Assembly (NCBI GenBank): GCA_019671005.1
Contig: CM033724.1
Span: 20,623,786-20,687,785, forward strand
Direction of reading: 5' to 3'
DNA length: 64,000 nt
DNA from: Hibiscus mutabilis
Taxonomy: Eukaryota > Streptophyta > Magnoliopsida > Malvales > Malvaceae
Below the pieces are notes generated by a model, which was not told the DNA's origin, ran no database searches, and saw nothing but the letters and a program-made list of their open reading frames with translations. Shown here piece by piece: positions 25,203 to 36,459 of the stretch. Position 1 is the stretch's first letter. Each line of letters starts with the position of its first letter. A program made the position numbers and the translations under genes.

Positions 25203-25370
25203 ATCAAATTAAGAAATTTGAGTTTTAAGAAAAACATCCTTATGGAAGGATCAAATTAAGAAATTTGATTCTTAAGAAAAACATCCTTATGGAAGGATTA
25301 AATTAAGAAATTCTTTTGTTTTAAGAAAAACATCCTTATGGAAGGATAAAATTGAGAAATTGATTTTAAG
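25203..25370. repeat. 47-bp minisatellite, about 3.6 copies
   Basis: The unit begins ATCAAATTAAGAAATTTGA and ends AAAACATCCTTATGGAAGG. There are two 47-bp copies, one 49-bp copy and a partial copy that decays after 'attgatttta'. It starts at the base after the LTR end of element A. Confidence 0.9.
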
Positions 25371-27081
25371 CAATGGACTTGTAAGCTCCATTAAGGTAAA
25401 TGTAACAATCTAGGTGACACGTAAACGCGTGCTTTCTTGGTTGGTGCACAGGTGTACAAAATTCTTGTCAAAGTTGTCTTCTTGGATATTGTTTATCCGA
25501 ATTCCTGTATGAAAGCTTTATGATAATGTCATGATTAAAATTATGCATGGGTATACTTTAAGATGCAAAGATGTGTATGTTCATGTAGAATGATAATCTC
25601 AATATTAATGGAAATGCAAAGATGCATGAAATTCTTGTTAAGATTTTCAAATTGGCTTATGTCTTCATTCTTTGGAATATATGTTTACCATTCTTGGACT
25701 ACTATCATTCTTCATTTTCATTCCCCAACAAAATTTGCCACCAAAATTTTGTTGTTTATTCTCTATCCAAGCCTTCAAGTCGAATGACCTAGGTCGATAT
25801 CATATCTTGTTTGTTATATGGACAAAGATGGCCCACCACTGTAAATTTGCCACAAATGCTCTTCGTCGTCTCATGTCATTTAGTTCCCCTCATCTTTGGG
25901 CCTTACCAATGATGTTGTATTTTGAAATTTATCTCCGAAGCAATACAAAGAAATCTCTTTGTTTTAAATTATGTCAGTTTGCTGATCGCATTTCAATGAA
26001 TGATGCCTTTTTGGATTAACATATAGGACCTTGAAACCAAAATCTTAATAGAAAGAATAAAAATAGGATGTCCTGAATATCGAGTGCAAGAGTGTCTCAA
26101 ATTCAACCCTCCGGTGATCATTTCAAGCATAGCTTGTGTCTACGAAATTGAATGTTGTGAAATTCCTCCTAGATCGCTCGGTTCATCGTTATGATTACCA
26201 TATTGCTTGATCCCTTTAAAAACTACTCTTTTTCAATTCTCATTATTTTTTCCATCCAAAGATATGTTCGAGCTTTCTAGACTTGTTTAGCCAGTGGAGT
26301 GCAAAAACATCATTCTAAGAATAAAATTCCAAGTGCATGTGTGTGATTCTCATTGCAACTAACTGTTATTGTATTATTATTATACTAGTATATTCAAGGA
26401 TTCATCTCCAATGCCAGGGGATTGAACAAGTAGAACATAGATCTTTATTAGGTTTGTCAACCCCATGGCTCCATCAGAGTGCTTCGAGATCTATTCAATT
26501 GTTCATTCATTTCATATTCTTCTTTTTTCTTTTATTTTTTCATTTTTTGGCCACCAATTGCAATCCATGTATTCTTATTAGGGCATAGAAGACTATGCTT
26601 AAAACCTCAATTTCAAGCAACTCCACTCGGTTAAACTTTTCTAAGAGATTTTCTCATCGTCGAACATCGTCAAAGGAGTAGTAGTCTTGCCTTTCGTGCG
26701 TTGCCGACCAGAGTAGACTGAGTAAGAAATCACACTTCATCATTATCACAACATTCGACTGATCTTTGCATCAAAATCAATGTCGCATCATGCAATGAGA
26801 TCTGGGACCTACAAGAGTAAGAGGGGATATGCATATATATGGTTTTAAGGTAATTGTATTCTAAGAAAAATGCATCTTTCATTATAATGAAAATCCACAG
26901 ACATAATATATGCCCTTACAAAAAGATCTCTACTATTTTTGGGCAAAAATAGAAAAGCTGATTCCATGCATTACTTCAAGAGAAAAATACAAAATGCATA
27001 AAAATTTAAACAACCGAACACCTATATGAGAAAAACTGGGAAATTAGTACCTCCCAAGAGTCATGTTTATCATTCTTTTTC
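25371..27081. other. unassigned sequence between element A and gag relic G
   Basis: Plus-strand frames at 25563-25787, 25672-26019 and 26337-26588 overlap or lack motifs, and I do not recognise any product. The region lies on the 3' side of gag relic G, where pol would be expected, but I could not read RT or integrase motifs in it. Probably decayed transposon DNA. Confidence 0.4.
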
Positions 27082-28473
27082 TTAAAACTTCGAAAGGTCG
27101 ATCTTAATTAGACTTTGAACCTTGTTTTTTAGAGCTCCACAATCCTCCGTAGTATGGCCCGTACTTCCCACATAGTAGTAACATACGACATTAACATCAT
27201 AACCTTCAGGATAGGTAAGATCTTTTGGTTTGGACTGAACTATGGTTAAAAGCTTTCTCTCAATAAGTGTTGGGAGAAAATATGTGTATGATATCAGAAC
27301 TGGATGAAGAACCTTTAGAAGCTTTGCAGACCAAGATGAATGATTACAGGAATAACCTTGAGGGTGATTGGTTGGGTGAGAACCCACCATATGAACTTGA
27401 GGATCATGCCCATTCTGGGAAGTTATATTGTAGGGATCTCTTATCTTCCCTTTCTTGATGGCATCTTCAATGCATTCTCCAGTCACGACCATATCCGCAA
27501 AGCTATTAGTAAGATTGCTTATCATACGATCATACAATACTCTTTTTAGAGTGTCCAAAAACATGGGAGTAATTTAATTTCTCGAAGTGGGGGTTGCACT
27601 TGTGCCGCCACGTCCCTCTAACACTAGGCATACTCATGAAAACTCATTTTTCTTCTATTCCAAACCTTTTAGCATGAGACGATTTGGATTCATATCAGTT
27701 TCATGCTTTTACTAATCCATGAAGGCTTTTGAAAGGTCCTTCCACGATTTGATGTTGACTCGACTAAGTTGGATATAGTTCCATTGGTTGTTGACCTGAC
27801 CAAAACTATCTTGGAAGCAGTGGATGAACAGCTTCTCACCCTTCACAAAGGCTGTAATCTTACGGTAGTACATAGTGATATGAGCAGACGAGCAAGTAGT
27901 TCCGTCATACTTTTTAAATTCAGGTACTTTGAATTTTGGCAGTATAATTAGATCATACACAAGGCTTAAATCACTAACATCATTTCCTTGTTCATCCATC
28001 CCTTGCATGGCCTTGAACCTTTCTTCAAAAAAGTAGAACTTCTCCTCATATGTCTTCTCCATATTAGCTATGATCTTCTCTATCATTCACGTATTCAAAT
28101 ATTGTACCTTATTCTCGTAGCTCGCCCCTAAATCAATAGGTTGACTTGCAAAAGCTCCCACATGGCGGCTAGCAGATGCACCCAAAGGGTGATTAGTGGA
28201 TGCCCCCGTGATGTTGATGTACATTATCTTCTTCGGATTTTGCATTTCTGGTTGAACCTTAATGTGAGATTCGATCCCTTCTTATTCTTGGATGTTCGAG
28301 TTGTCAACAAAAACTCCTTCCTTGCCATTATTCTTTGCAAGCAAAGAAGTCATCTGAGCAATGATTGCAACTTGAGATTATGCAATTTGGTCTCTAACAT
28401 TTTGTTTAATTTTATCCAAGCGATTCTCGAGGTCCTTTTGACCTTGCACCACCTTGTCCATCTTATCTTCCAT
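27082..28473 (-). pseudogene. Ty3/gypsy gag relic G
   Basis: The frame opens at an ATG at 28473 (MEDKMDKVVQGQKDLENRLD..., coiled-coil-like) and can be read with three stops to 27712, then after a decayed stretch at 27564-27082. Motifs in order: LPKFKVPEFKKYDGTTC, HITMYYRKITAFV, IHCFQDSFG, SWKDLSKAFMD, SFADMVVTGECIEDAI, NVVCYYYVGSTGHTTEDC (the zinc knuckle) and LKNKVQSLI. These follow the gag of plant Ty3/gypsy elements, where it forms the particle and binds RNA. Stops and frameshifts make it a relic. Its LTRs were not identified. Confidence 0.85.
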
Positions 28474-28520
28474 TGCTCGGGTTTGCAAACGAGTACCGTA
28501 AGAGTGCGAAATAATTGAAG

Positions 28521-30620
28521 TGTAATATCCTGTTATTTGATTAGTGACCAAAACATAAGAATATCAAAAGTTAGTGGTTTTAGTTCAGTGACTAAAATGT
28601 AAAGTTTTAAAGTTTGGTGACAAAAGTGAAAAGTTAAGAAAAGTTTAAGGACCAACATGGTAATTTTCCCAATAATTATTTGTATTCCATAAATAAAGAG
28701 ATCATAAAAGGTTGTGGATCGAATAAAAAAACTTTGGTTTGATCTAATGTTTCTATTATTGGGAAATTACGATTAAAGTTTAAATGGAATTTGGGTACTC
28801 GTATGAGCTCAGAGTTTTATGAAAAATTGAAGGAAGTCTTAGGAAGACCCGAGAAACATGACATTGAAGTTTTTAATTTGTGATTGATCGATTTAGATTC
28901 GATTAAACACATTATATGGAATAATGCATAAATGGCATTTTGGAAGATATAAAGATTCATTAATGGCAAAATGGTCATTTTACCCATACTTTTTAATTAT
29001 AATTGATTTAATGATAAGGTTGAGCGTAGGTGTCAACTTTTAATTGGTCATAATTCAAGGGTAAAATGGTCATTTTACTATCAAGGGGATTTTTGTTTTA
29101 AAATTAGGAAAATAAGCCATTTGGCATTAAAATTAAAGATAGAAAAAGCTAGAAACTTTGTTCATCTTTCTCTCAAGTGGCCAAAACCTCAAGGGGACTA
29201 GGTAAGAAAATTTCAATTCAATTTTTGGCTTGATTTGTTTGATTTTTGGCTAGAGGCATGAAACAATAAAGTGATCTCCATTGAATTCTCTATCTTTTGG
29301 TATAAGTTTTGCTCAGTTTCCATGTCTCTAGGTTGAGATTGATGATTAGGGTGGTTGAAGAACATGTTAAGTTTTCATGTTTTAAGGTTCAATCAAGTTG
29401 GAAATGGTGTTGTAGTGTTGTTTCTATGCTTGAAATGGTGAAAATCTCTTGGAAAACCTATAGGGACCAATTCGACAATATGAAGAATATTAGGGGAAAT
29501 TTTGTAAAAATTGTTTTGATGATGGATTTGATTAGAGTGATGTTTTCTAAGTTGAATTATGTTACTGGAATGAAGAAAACATCATTTTAGGACTATTTTG
29601 TGAATTTTGCAAAATGGGTGAAATAAGTGAGAAATTGGAAAATATTCAAGAAACATGGTTTTGTTGTTTGCTATTATACAAGGATCATTGTAGTATTAAA
29701 ATTTTTGAAAATTGAGATGAAATGTGAAAGTTTCCAAATTTTAGATTATAAACCCTAAGAGAGAGAATTTAGGGTTTAAAGTGAAATTATCAAACTCTTG
29801 GTTGCAATGTGCAATTTGAGATAAGATTAAAGTGTAGGAAGCATTGTTATTACAAAGTACTTGGTTGAAAATGTTAAATTTTCCAACTTGGTATGTACAT
29901 GTATTAGTAAGGGTTGGATGTGTACTTAAGGTTGCTTGTGTTTTGTATTTAATGTACATACAAATAACAAGCAATTTCGAGATCAAACGATTGAAGAAGG
30001 AAGATAAAAAGTGCAACCGAGCTTAGTGAGGCTAGTATAAATTGTACTTTTGAAAGTGTCAAGGTAAGTGAAATGCATGTATAGCATGATCTTTATGTCA
30101 TTTAGCATATATTTGACATGTTAGAAAGATGTCAAGGGTTGAAAACATATGCATGGATCACTAATTATTCATGGAATGTTATTTTGGGTATGAATTGCTC
30201 AATATGTATATATGTTGCCATGAAGGAGATTATGATTTATATAAAGCCCAATGTATGAGATAGGAAATTAAAAGTATAGTTGGATATCCATAGATTCATA
30301 AATAGTTGTATAAACACTCTAAGCACTTTAGGTAAAGTGCAAATTTTCACTAATTGTATACTTCGGTAAGTATACAGAAGCACTACGGTGCTAGAAACTT
30401 CCGGTAAAGTGCAAATAATACACTATACTCAAATAAGTATAGGGGGATGACTAGTGTACATAGATTTCCTTAAATTGATACTTGGGCTAAATGAAATGAA
30501 AAACAGGATGAAAAACTTGAAAGCCCGATGATAAACATGGTAACAATAATGGTAAGAATCAAAGTTTTTACCTTATGATATATATATATATATATAATGT
30601 CATATATGCTAGCAAGCATA
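28521..30620 (+). repeat. Truncated long gypsy LTR H
   Basis: It begins TGTAATATCCTGTTATTTGA, the same terminus as element A's LTR but on the plus strand. It continues with matching phrases: 'agtgactaaaatgtaaagtt', a 'gtcatttt' series, 'ctcaagtggccaaaacc' near 29180 and 'cttagtgaggctag...gtcaaggtaagtg' near 30025-30070. A proper ...GTTACA end was not found; the sequence fades near an AT tract at 30580-30598. It starts 48 bp from the start codon of gag relic G. The 93-codon frame at 29309-29590 is unassigned. Confidence 0.65.
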
Positions 30621-31639
30621 AAATGGCAAGAGATTTTTTAATCTCGGATCCAACCTTATATTTTTAGGAAAAACAACCCTTTTTGCTCAGATTAAAAAAA
30701 ATAAATCGAAATAAAACCCTCATTTTTTAAAACTTTATGAAAACCCAAGATTTTGAACCAATCACTGGCAAACTAAAAGGTGAGGGTGAAGAGACGACAA
30801 CCCGGTGGTGCCGTTCATTGATGACACCAACCTCGATTACCATGTGGCGGTGGTCGCCCAAGACCAAAATAGGTAACCTAATCCCTTCTCTTTTTCGTAT
30901 GGGGAAATAAAATAGAAAAAATTTACCTTAGAGGGTTTTCCCTTTTTCTTGATTAGAATCTGAAGATCCTGAATGTGTCTTACAATGCTTTCATTTCGGG
31001 TTTTATATCCCGAAATTACATGATTTTACAAAAATGTTAAAAAAAAAAAAAAGAAATCCTCTATTGGCCTGGTTTTTGAAAAATTCTCTTTTTTGTTTGC
31101 TTGCATGTGATGTGGAGAACTATTGTTCTCTTGGCCAGATTCAGGTTCACGTCCGGTGTGGCAGAGAGGTGCATAAAGCCTTGCTGAGGAGAGGGGACCA
31201 GTGTCCTTGCTAGCGTCGTGCATGTGAGGGGACTAGAGAGAGGGTGCTGGAGACGCGTGTTTGTTTCTCACGCAGCAGCTGAAGCGTCCATCCCATGGTG
31301 TCCACAGGTGAGTGGGAAATCAAGCGGCCTCTTTTGAACTAATTTTGGACTGTCAGATCAGATCTGATCTAACGGTTAGGGGTTGGTTGTACAAAATGCA
31401 TAAGATAGAGTTAAGGTTTATCCGGTTTAATTTAAGTTGAGCCTAAAACGGGCCATATTGTAATATACATTTTTGGGTTTTAAGAAATATACATGTAAAT
31501 GGACTGGACTATTTATTTAATTAATTGATTTTAATTACTTAATTAATTTTTTGATTTTGTTTAATATAATAACATATGCATAATAATAGTAATAAAAGAT
31601 AAAAATAAGTAAGATAAATAATAAATAAATGGGTTATAT
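30621..31639. other. unassigned, with a GC-richer island
   Basis: The poly-A run near 31037-31050 is followed by a stretch (about 31060-31330) clearly richer in G and C than its surroundings. It has no recognised coding sequence. It could be a captured genic fragment or the body of an unknown retroposon. Confidence 0.35.
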
Positions 31640-32301
31640 CCCAGACAAAATTAGTGATTACAGTTGTGACTGCAAAGGAGCTTGCAGAGTATATTGATGC
31701 TGCGGATTCCTGAAATTTCCTTGTTGTACACTAGAGTAAAGTATTATTCCCAGATCGAAATACTCTTGAGTTTTCCGCAGAACTATAATTTCCTAAAGAT
31801 TGCATTTTAGTTGCATTGTAAGAATCTCCCATGTTGTTTCCCCGCATGTTGCTGACATAACTCGCATTCTCTGCATGTTGTGGGCAGTCTCCATAACTAT
31901 GGTTTTCACCACAAATCTCACAAGAGAACACATGAGCAGCCGTCCGTTGAGAAAGGTGAATAAAGGAAACTTCACTCGTGCCTTCCCTATTCTTGATTTT
32001 ATTCTCCAAAGAAGAAATTTGAGCTTTAAGAGAAGAAATGCCATCCAGCAAACATTCATGGTGCAGCCTTGCATGAAATAGCTCCAAAATAGGATATTGA
32101 GAATCATTTTGTGCAGATTGCTCCTAACACGCCAACAACAACAATGTAACTGCAATCAAATAAAGGTCCATTAGATGATCCATCGACAAGATGTCTTGTG
32201 GATGCATTCAACCCATTGTAGAAGATCTCAATTTGAGTTTCATGTTGAATGCCATGATTGGGACATCGTCGCAACAACGACTTATGGATCAACTCCCATT
32301 G
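31640..32301 (-). pseudogene. Element E gag relic (Athila type)
   Basis: Minus strand, from the right: CPNHGIQHETQIEIFYNGL and TRHLVDGSSNGPLF (32292-32104), which match the conserved gag core of Athila elements. After a frameshift near 32095 the frame continues with LDGISSLKAQISSLENKI (coiled coil), CEICGENHSYGDC (zinc knuckle of the CX2CX3HX4C form) and a glycine/asparagine-rich tail that ends at a stop near 31655. The N-terminal part is gone: the sequence passes straight into the LTR at 32302 without U5 end or primer site. Confidence 0.8.
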
Positions 32302-33413
32302 TGAGTGTAATTGTGACTGAAAAGGGAAAATAAAAAGGTTTATATTAGAGATTGAAATGGTATCAATAAGAAAAAATTAATAAAGGTAGCAGATTATCAA
32401 ATAAAGAACTAGATCACTTCGGTTTAACTAAGCAGGTTACTATGTGCAACAAGGCAGCAACATAAGATGATTCAATTGACAAGTAATATTAAGCTTGCTT
32501 ACTGGCTTTCCTTCAACTTTTCAACGGTGACTCAAATATGTAATTTTACCACAACTTTCATTGCCGGTTTAAACTACACATTATCAAACAAGTGGATCAA
32601 CTCCTATTGCATCCTCATCCAACTTTCATTGTAATTTCTTGTTAATCTGAACTGTCACCGCATCTCTTGATGCCAGTGGTTATGCTAGACTTTCCATGCA
32701 AATATTGTTCATATCCAACAATTGAAATACGAAAGAAAACTCATAAGTATCTAGTGAATTTAAAATCCAAAATAATTCAAGTTCGTAAGCAAACCAAGAG
32801 TAAATCATCGTCATTCAATACAAAGAAATATATACTCCAATGAAACCTCTATTCCTACTAAGCTTCAAAGAGAATCTACAAATTTACCCTTGTTTCAGCA
32901 TTTAGATATTCATTTTCACAATGAATTCTGCCTCGTCTCGCCTCAGTTCTCCAGAAAGTAAGCTCAAGCGGCTACGGTAAGAGCTTCAAATTGTTTAAAG
33001 ATGATGAAGAATGATAATCCAGCTTGATTCCCCTTCTTTCTCCTAAAAATGTCCTTTTTATAGGCCATTGTGATGAGGACACATATCCTTCATGTAGATT
33101 CTATGAAGGACTGTCATACTCAATATGGTATAACATACCATACAGTTGGCATATTCGTCCCTTATCTTTAGCGATCTGGACAGCTGGCGACTGTAGTGAC
33201 GAACTTGACTGCAGTGAATAAACTTCCTCTACAGGGACATTAACATTACAACGACAAAAGAGCAAAATTTTGCATAAAAAAGCAAATATGAGTAGAGTTA
33301 TAGAAAATGCAAATAATAAACAAAAAATGCATAAAGGAATGCATGAAGCACTAATGTAGGGAAAAATTGATCCATAGATGATGAGGAAATACATGCTCTT
33401 TAGAGATCTATCA
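32302..33413 (-). repeat. Element E 5' LTR, U5 end lost
   Basis: It aligns with 8125-9252 of the 3' LTR. On the minus strand it starts TGATAGATCTCTAAAGAGCA. The last ~130 bp of the LTR (the 7995-8124 equivalent), the primer site and the start of gag are deleted at 32302. Confidence 0.7.
33055..33062 (-). promoter_or_regulatory. TATA box of element E 5' LTR
   Basis: TATAAAAAGG on the minus strand, at the same place as in the partner LTR (8883-8890). Confidence 0.45.
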
Positions 33414-33971
33414 ACCACCAAGCTCCGTCTTCGCGCCATACTCAAGCACTACGAAGCTGGAGCTCCCCCTCCGAATATCTTCCAATGTCTCTGAGCCTAT
33501 AAAACTCTAGATACCCCTACTTTCAGCCACCGTGCCAAGACAAAACAACCATCAAGTTTGAATGAGCTCGTAGCTTGACAGTAGAGCTACTACCTGCAAG
33601 CCTATCAATAGCCATCGCTAGGCCTAAAGTAGTTTCGTCAAGCATCCCTCTATCTACAGCCCCAAGGGAATATAAATACCCCAAGATCAAAAACATCAAG
33701 ACGTTCCCAAATCTCTACAAGGGATACCATCACCCTTTCCACATTACCCTCTTGTCTCCTATGGATGACTCTAGCCACCGACTCTACACTGTCCGCGGCT
33801 CTCGGCCCTAAGCCAACCAGGGGTGAACTGCATGACTCAACAACCAACCATGGGCCTTTATGGATTTCGACTCACCTCACAGTGGGTGAACTAATAGTTG
33901 CCTGCTCCAAACCTTCTTTTGGCAACCTTTTCCACCGCCTTGTTTGGTGTTAACCAAAATTAGCATCAACA
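33414..33971 (+). repeat. Element D 5' LTR, main fragment
   Basis: It aligns with 48196-48746: 'actcaagcac' and 'aagctggagctc' near the start, TATAAATAC in the middle and 'catcaaca' at the end. The first ~45 bp are missing and were traced to 7915-7967. Confidence 0.75.
33671..33678 (+). promoter_or_regulatory. TATA box, element D 5' LTR
   Basis: TATAAATA, conserved in the 3' LTR at 48446-48453. It supports plus-strand transcription of element D. Confidence 0.6.
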
Positions 33972-33990
33972 ATTGGTGCGGTGAGCGTTG
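33972..33990 (+). promoter_or_regulatory. possible primer-binding site, element D
   Basis: ATTGGTGCGGTGAGCG follows the LTR end CATCAACA. A tRNA-complementary site starting TGG is expected 1-3 bases after a 5' LTR, as here. I could not assign a tRNA species. Confidence 0.4.
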
Positions 33991-36042
33991 AAATCCTCCC
34001 GACTAGGAGAGTCAATCATGATGGTTGTCCCATCCTTGGATGATATTCTTTTCATCACCGACCTCAACCATTTGTAATATCGAAAACCACAAGGAAGAAA
34101 GCGACAAAGAAGATAGGTTAGCATTTTTTCACCATGTATGCTTGATGAGGGCCACGTGGCGGCAATCAGATGCCAATGTCTCCTCAGATTAGATAGAGGA
34201 TATCAACCATTCGGTAGGTACAAGATGACATCTTAAAAATTCATGTGTTGCCATGGATGTTGGTGTGAAATCTCCAAAACTCCTTTTACAAGTAAAAAGA
34301 GATGGAGTAGCCAAGAGACCTCCAGATAGAATGCTAAAAGTTATTATCTCCAACCAGTCCATAAAATAGTTTCCCGAGGAGTGCTCCATATGATAAAGAC
34401 ATACCCCTAAAGGAGGTGGAATAAGCACCAACAAAAATGGAAAAAGTCAACTGACGATAAAAGGGGCGACAAACCATTAAAGGCAGGGGGCATAAGCAGC
34501 ACCCTCGACCATGCCTTCATCTTTTGTAGGGTAGTGCTTCGACGCTAGGAGCAACTTTGTATTTAAATATCTCTAAAGGAGTTATCAACAGATATAGATG
34601 TAAAAATATGCAAGCTATGGGGTGACCTCTGCTTTCTAATTACCTTTGTGTGTAGGGAAAAGAAGCACGAAGGACCCCATATTTTTCCTTTTCTCTTTTA
34701 AGGAATAAAATTAGAATTTACACAACAGTAATCCACCAACAAATGTTTTCTCCACTAACTATTCTCCTACAATCGATCTCCTCTACAAAACTATAAGGTA
34801 TAGGGGCTAGCCCATTAATACGTAAAACGCCCCGAAACTTGGTACAATCTTAGGGGAAATGCAAATTTATTATAAAATTACTACATGTTGCCTTAAACTT
34901 CTACGTCACTCTCTCCTGGGAACTTCCCAACGAATACAACATATCTAAATGTACGACCGTTTCTACAAAGGGCATACGTAAAAATCTGCCCTAGCCTATC
35001 CCCTATTCTACAAAAGTAATAAACAATCTGGGCGAGTCACTGTGTGCTTCCTACATCACTTCGACTTGTTCGCGCCTGAACCTAGCCCTCAACTGATTCT
35101 ACAAAAATAAAGGATACCTCCATCCCATCAATGCCTTAGAGAATTGCGATTCTACAAGGACGAAGAATACAATAAATCCTTCCCGATCAAAACATCTAAA
35201 TTCTATGGATACCTAATTACCTCTTGAGGGAGATGCCTCTGTCCCTCGATGCCTGAAGCATCACGATTCTACAAGGACAGAAAAGCTCATATCCCTTACC
35301 GATAGAGGCATATGGGTTATACAAATAAGTAAATGACTTTAAAGGGAGGAATCTATATGTACTATCTCTACAAAAGCGCAAACACCACTAGAAGAATACC
35401 TTTGTGCTTCTCAGGAGAAACCCTCTAAGAGCATAAAAGAGATGCCTTCACCAATATAGCTCGATGCTACAAGAGTGTTGAGAAAGGTTCCACTCCATAA
35501 CGCTACATTCTACAAGGGTGCTAGATGCCTCAACCCCCATACATAAATTTCTCTCCAAGGGGTATGAGATGTTTTTATGTAAAGACAACCATGCATTCTC
35601 TAAGGGCATCGAGACGACTTTGCCCAAAAGATAATTTCCTCCGAGGGCATCGAGACAACTCTGCCCAAAAGATAATTTCTTCTAAGGGCGTCGAAATGAC
35701 TCTGCCTAAGAGTTAATTTCCTACAAAGGTATCAATATGACTTCACCCAACATGGAATCCTTTTCCAAGAAGCTGAGATGGGCTCTATGTCATATAAGGC
35801 AGCCGCTCCAGGCACAGAAAATCACCCTTCAGTGATCACCTCTAAAATATAAATCCACCTAACTATTTGATCGTACAAGTTCATCTCCTGCCTCCCTAGG
35901 GACGCATCCGAAAGTAACAACGGGTTAACCCCAGTTATACAAGGAAAAAATGATAAGGAATGAAAATCAGGATCGAATAACTAGCTCTCTTCATTAATTC
36001 GACAATTGAAGTACAAGAACACTAACACTATTACATAGAAAA
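33991..36042 (+). other. Element D repeat-rich leader
   Basis: No ORF of note. The phrase 'tctacaagg' and variants return about every 60 bp from 35090 on, and a tandem array lies at 35600-35755. Between 34000 and 34700 nothing is recognised. No gag or pol motif was found where they would be expected. Confidence 0.45.
35600..35755. repeat. 41-bp tandem repeat, about 3.6 copies
   Basis: The core GGGCATCGAGAC recurs at 35604, 35645 and, as a variant, 35686, each followed by 'ctttgcccaaaagataattt' or a variant; a decayed fourth partial copy follows. The spacing is 41 bp. The array lies in element D's leader. Confidence 0.85.
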
Positions 36043-36459
36043 TCAGGGATTCGAGGTGTCATCTATAATGGTGCCTAAAGAATTCTCTACCACTTTCCCC
36101 GTTAGGCCACTAGGCATTGATGATTGAATAGCAGTAGCCGTAAGCTCCGGAGGGTCCCTTTCTGCGGCCTCTGCAAGATCCCTGGCCTCATTCATTGGAG
36201 GAGGCCCTGCATTATCCTGAAGAGCCTTTAAAGGCCCAACAACAGAGGTCCAATACAAACCCACTAGGCTCAACACGTCTTTGTTAAACTCTGAAGCCCC
36301 AACCGCTTCATATAAAGAAGGAATACCAATGGGGAAAGATTATGGTCAGTTATGCCTATTCAAACATACGGTAATAATAGCCTACGCACTCACACCCAAG
36401 CTTTACCCGTAGGGTTTTATAGGTCAAATTGAGATCTCCCCCTTAATCATGCACCAGGA
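36043..36459 (-). pseudogene. Element D antisense ORF, C-terminal end
   Basis: A minus-strand frame of 77 codons (36276-36043) that ends at a stop, with an acidic/alanine-rich composition (RDLAEAAERDPPELTATAIQ). It is placed as the C-terminus of the antisense ORF at 45350-47790 because removing element C brings the two into line on the same strand. I do not recognise a domain in this end piece. Confidence 0.4.

Larger units (their letters stand above)
7995..33413 (-). mobile_element. Element E: Athila-like retrotransposon, heavily invaded
   Basis: Two related LTRs bound it (7995-9252 and 32302-33413). An Athila-type gag relic lies next to the right LTR and a late 3' ORF plus a 3' non-coding region next to the left one, as expected for a minus-strand element. 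In between are a solo LTR (F), a long-LTR element (A), another gag relic (G), a truncated LTR (H) and unassigned DNA. E's own pol was not found, so the interior has been deleted and rearranged as well as invaded. No matching 5-bp target duplication was found. Confidence 0.5.

Noticed and set aside
25563..26019. host gene in overlapping plus-strand frames
   Set aside because: No recognisable domain, low-complexity composition, and the surroundings are transposon relics on both sides.
28141..28518. 125-codon plus-strand frame
   Set aside because: It is the antisense shadow of the N-terminal half of gag relic G.
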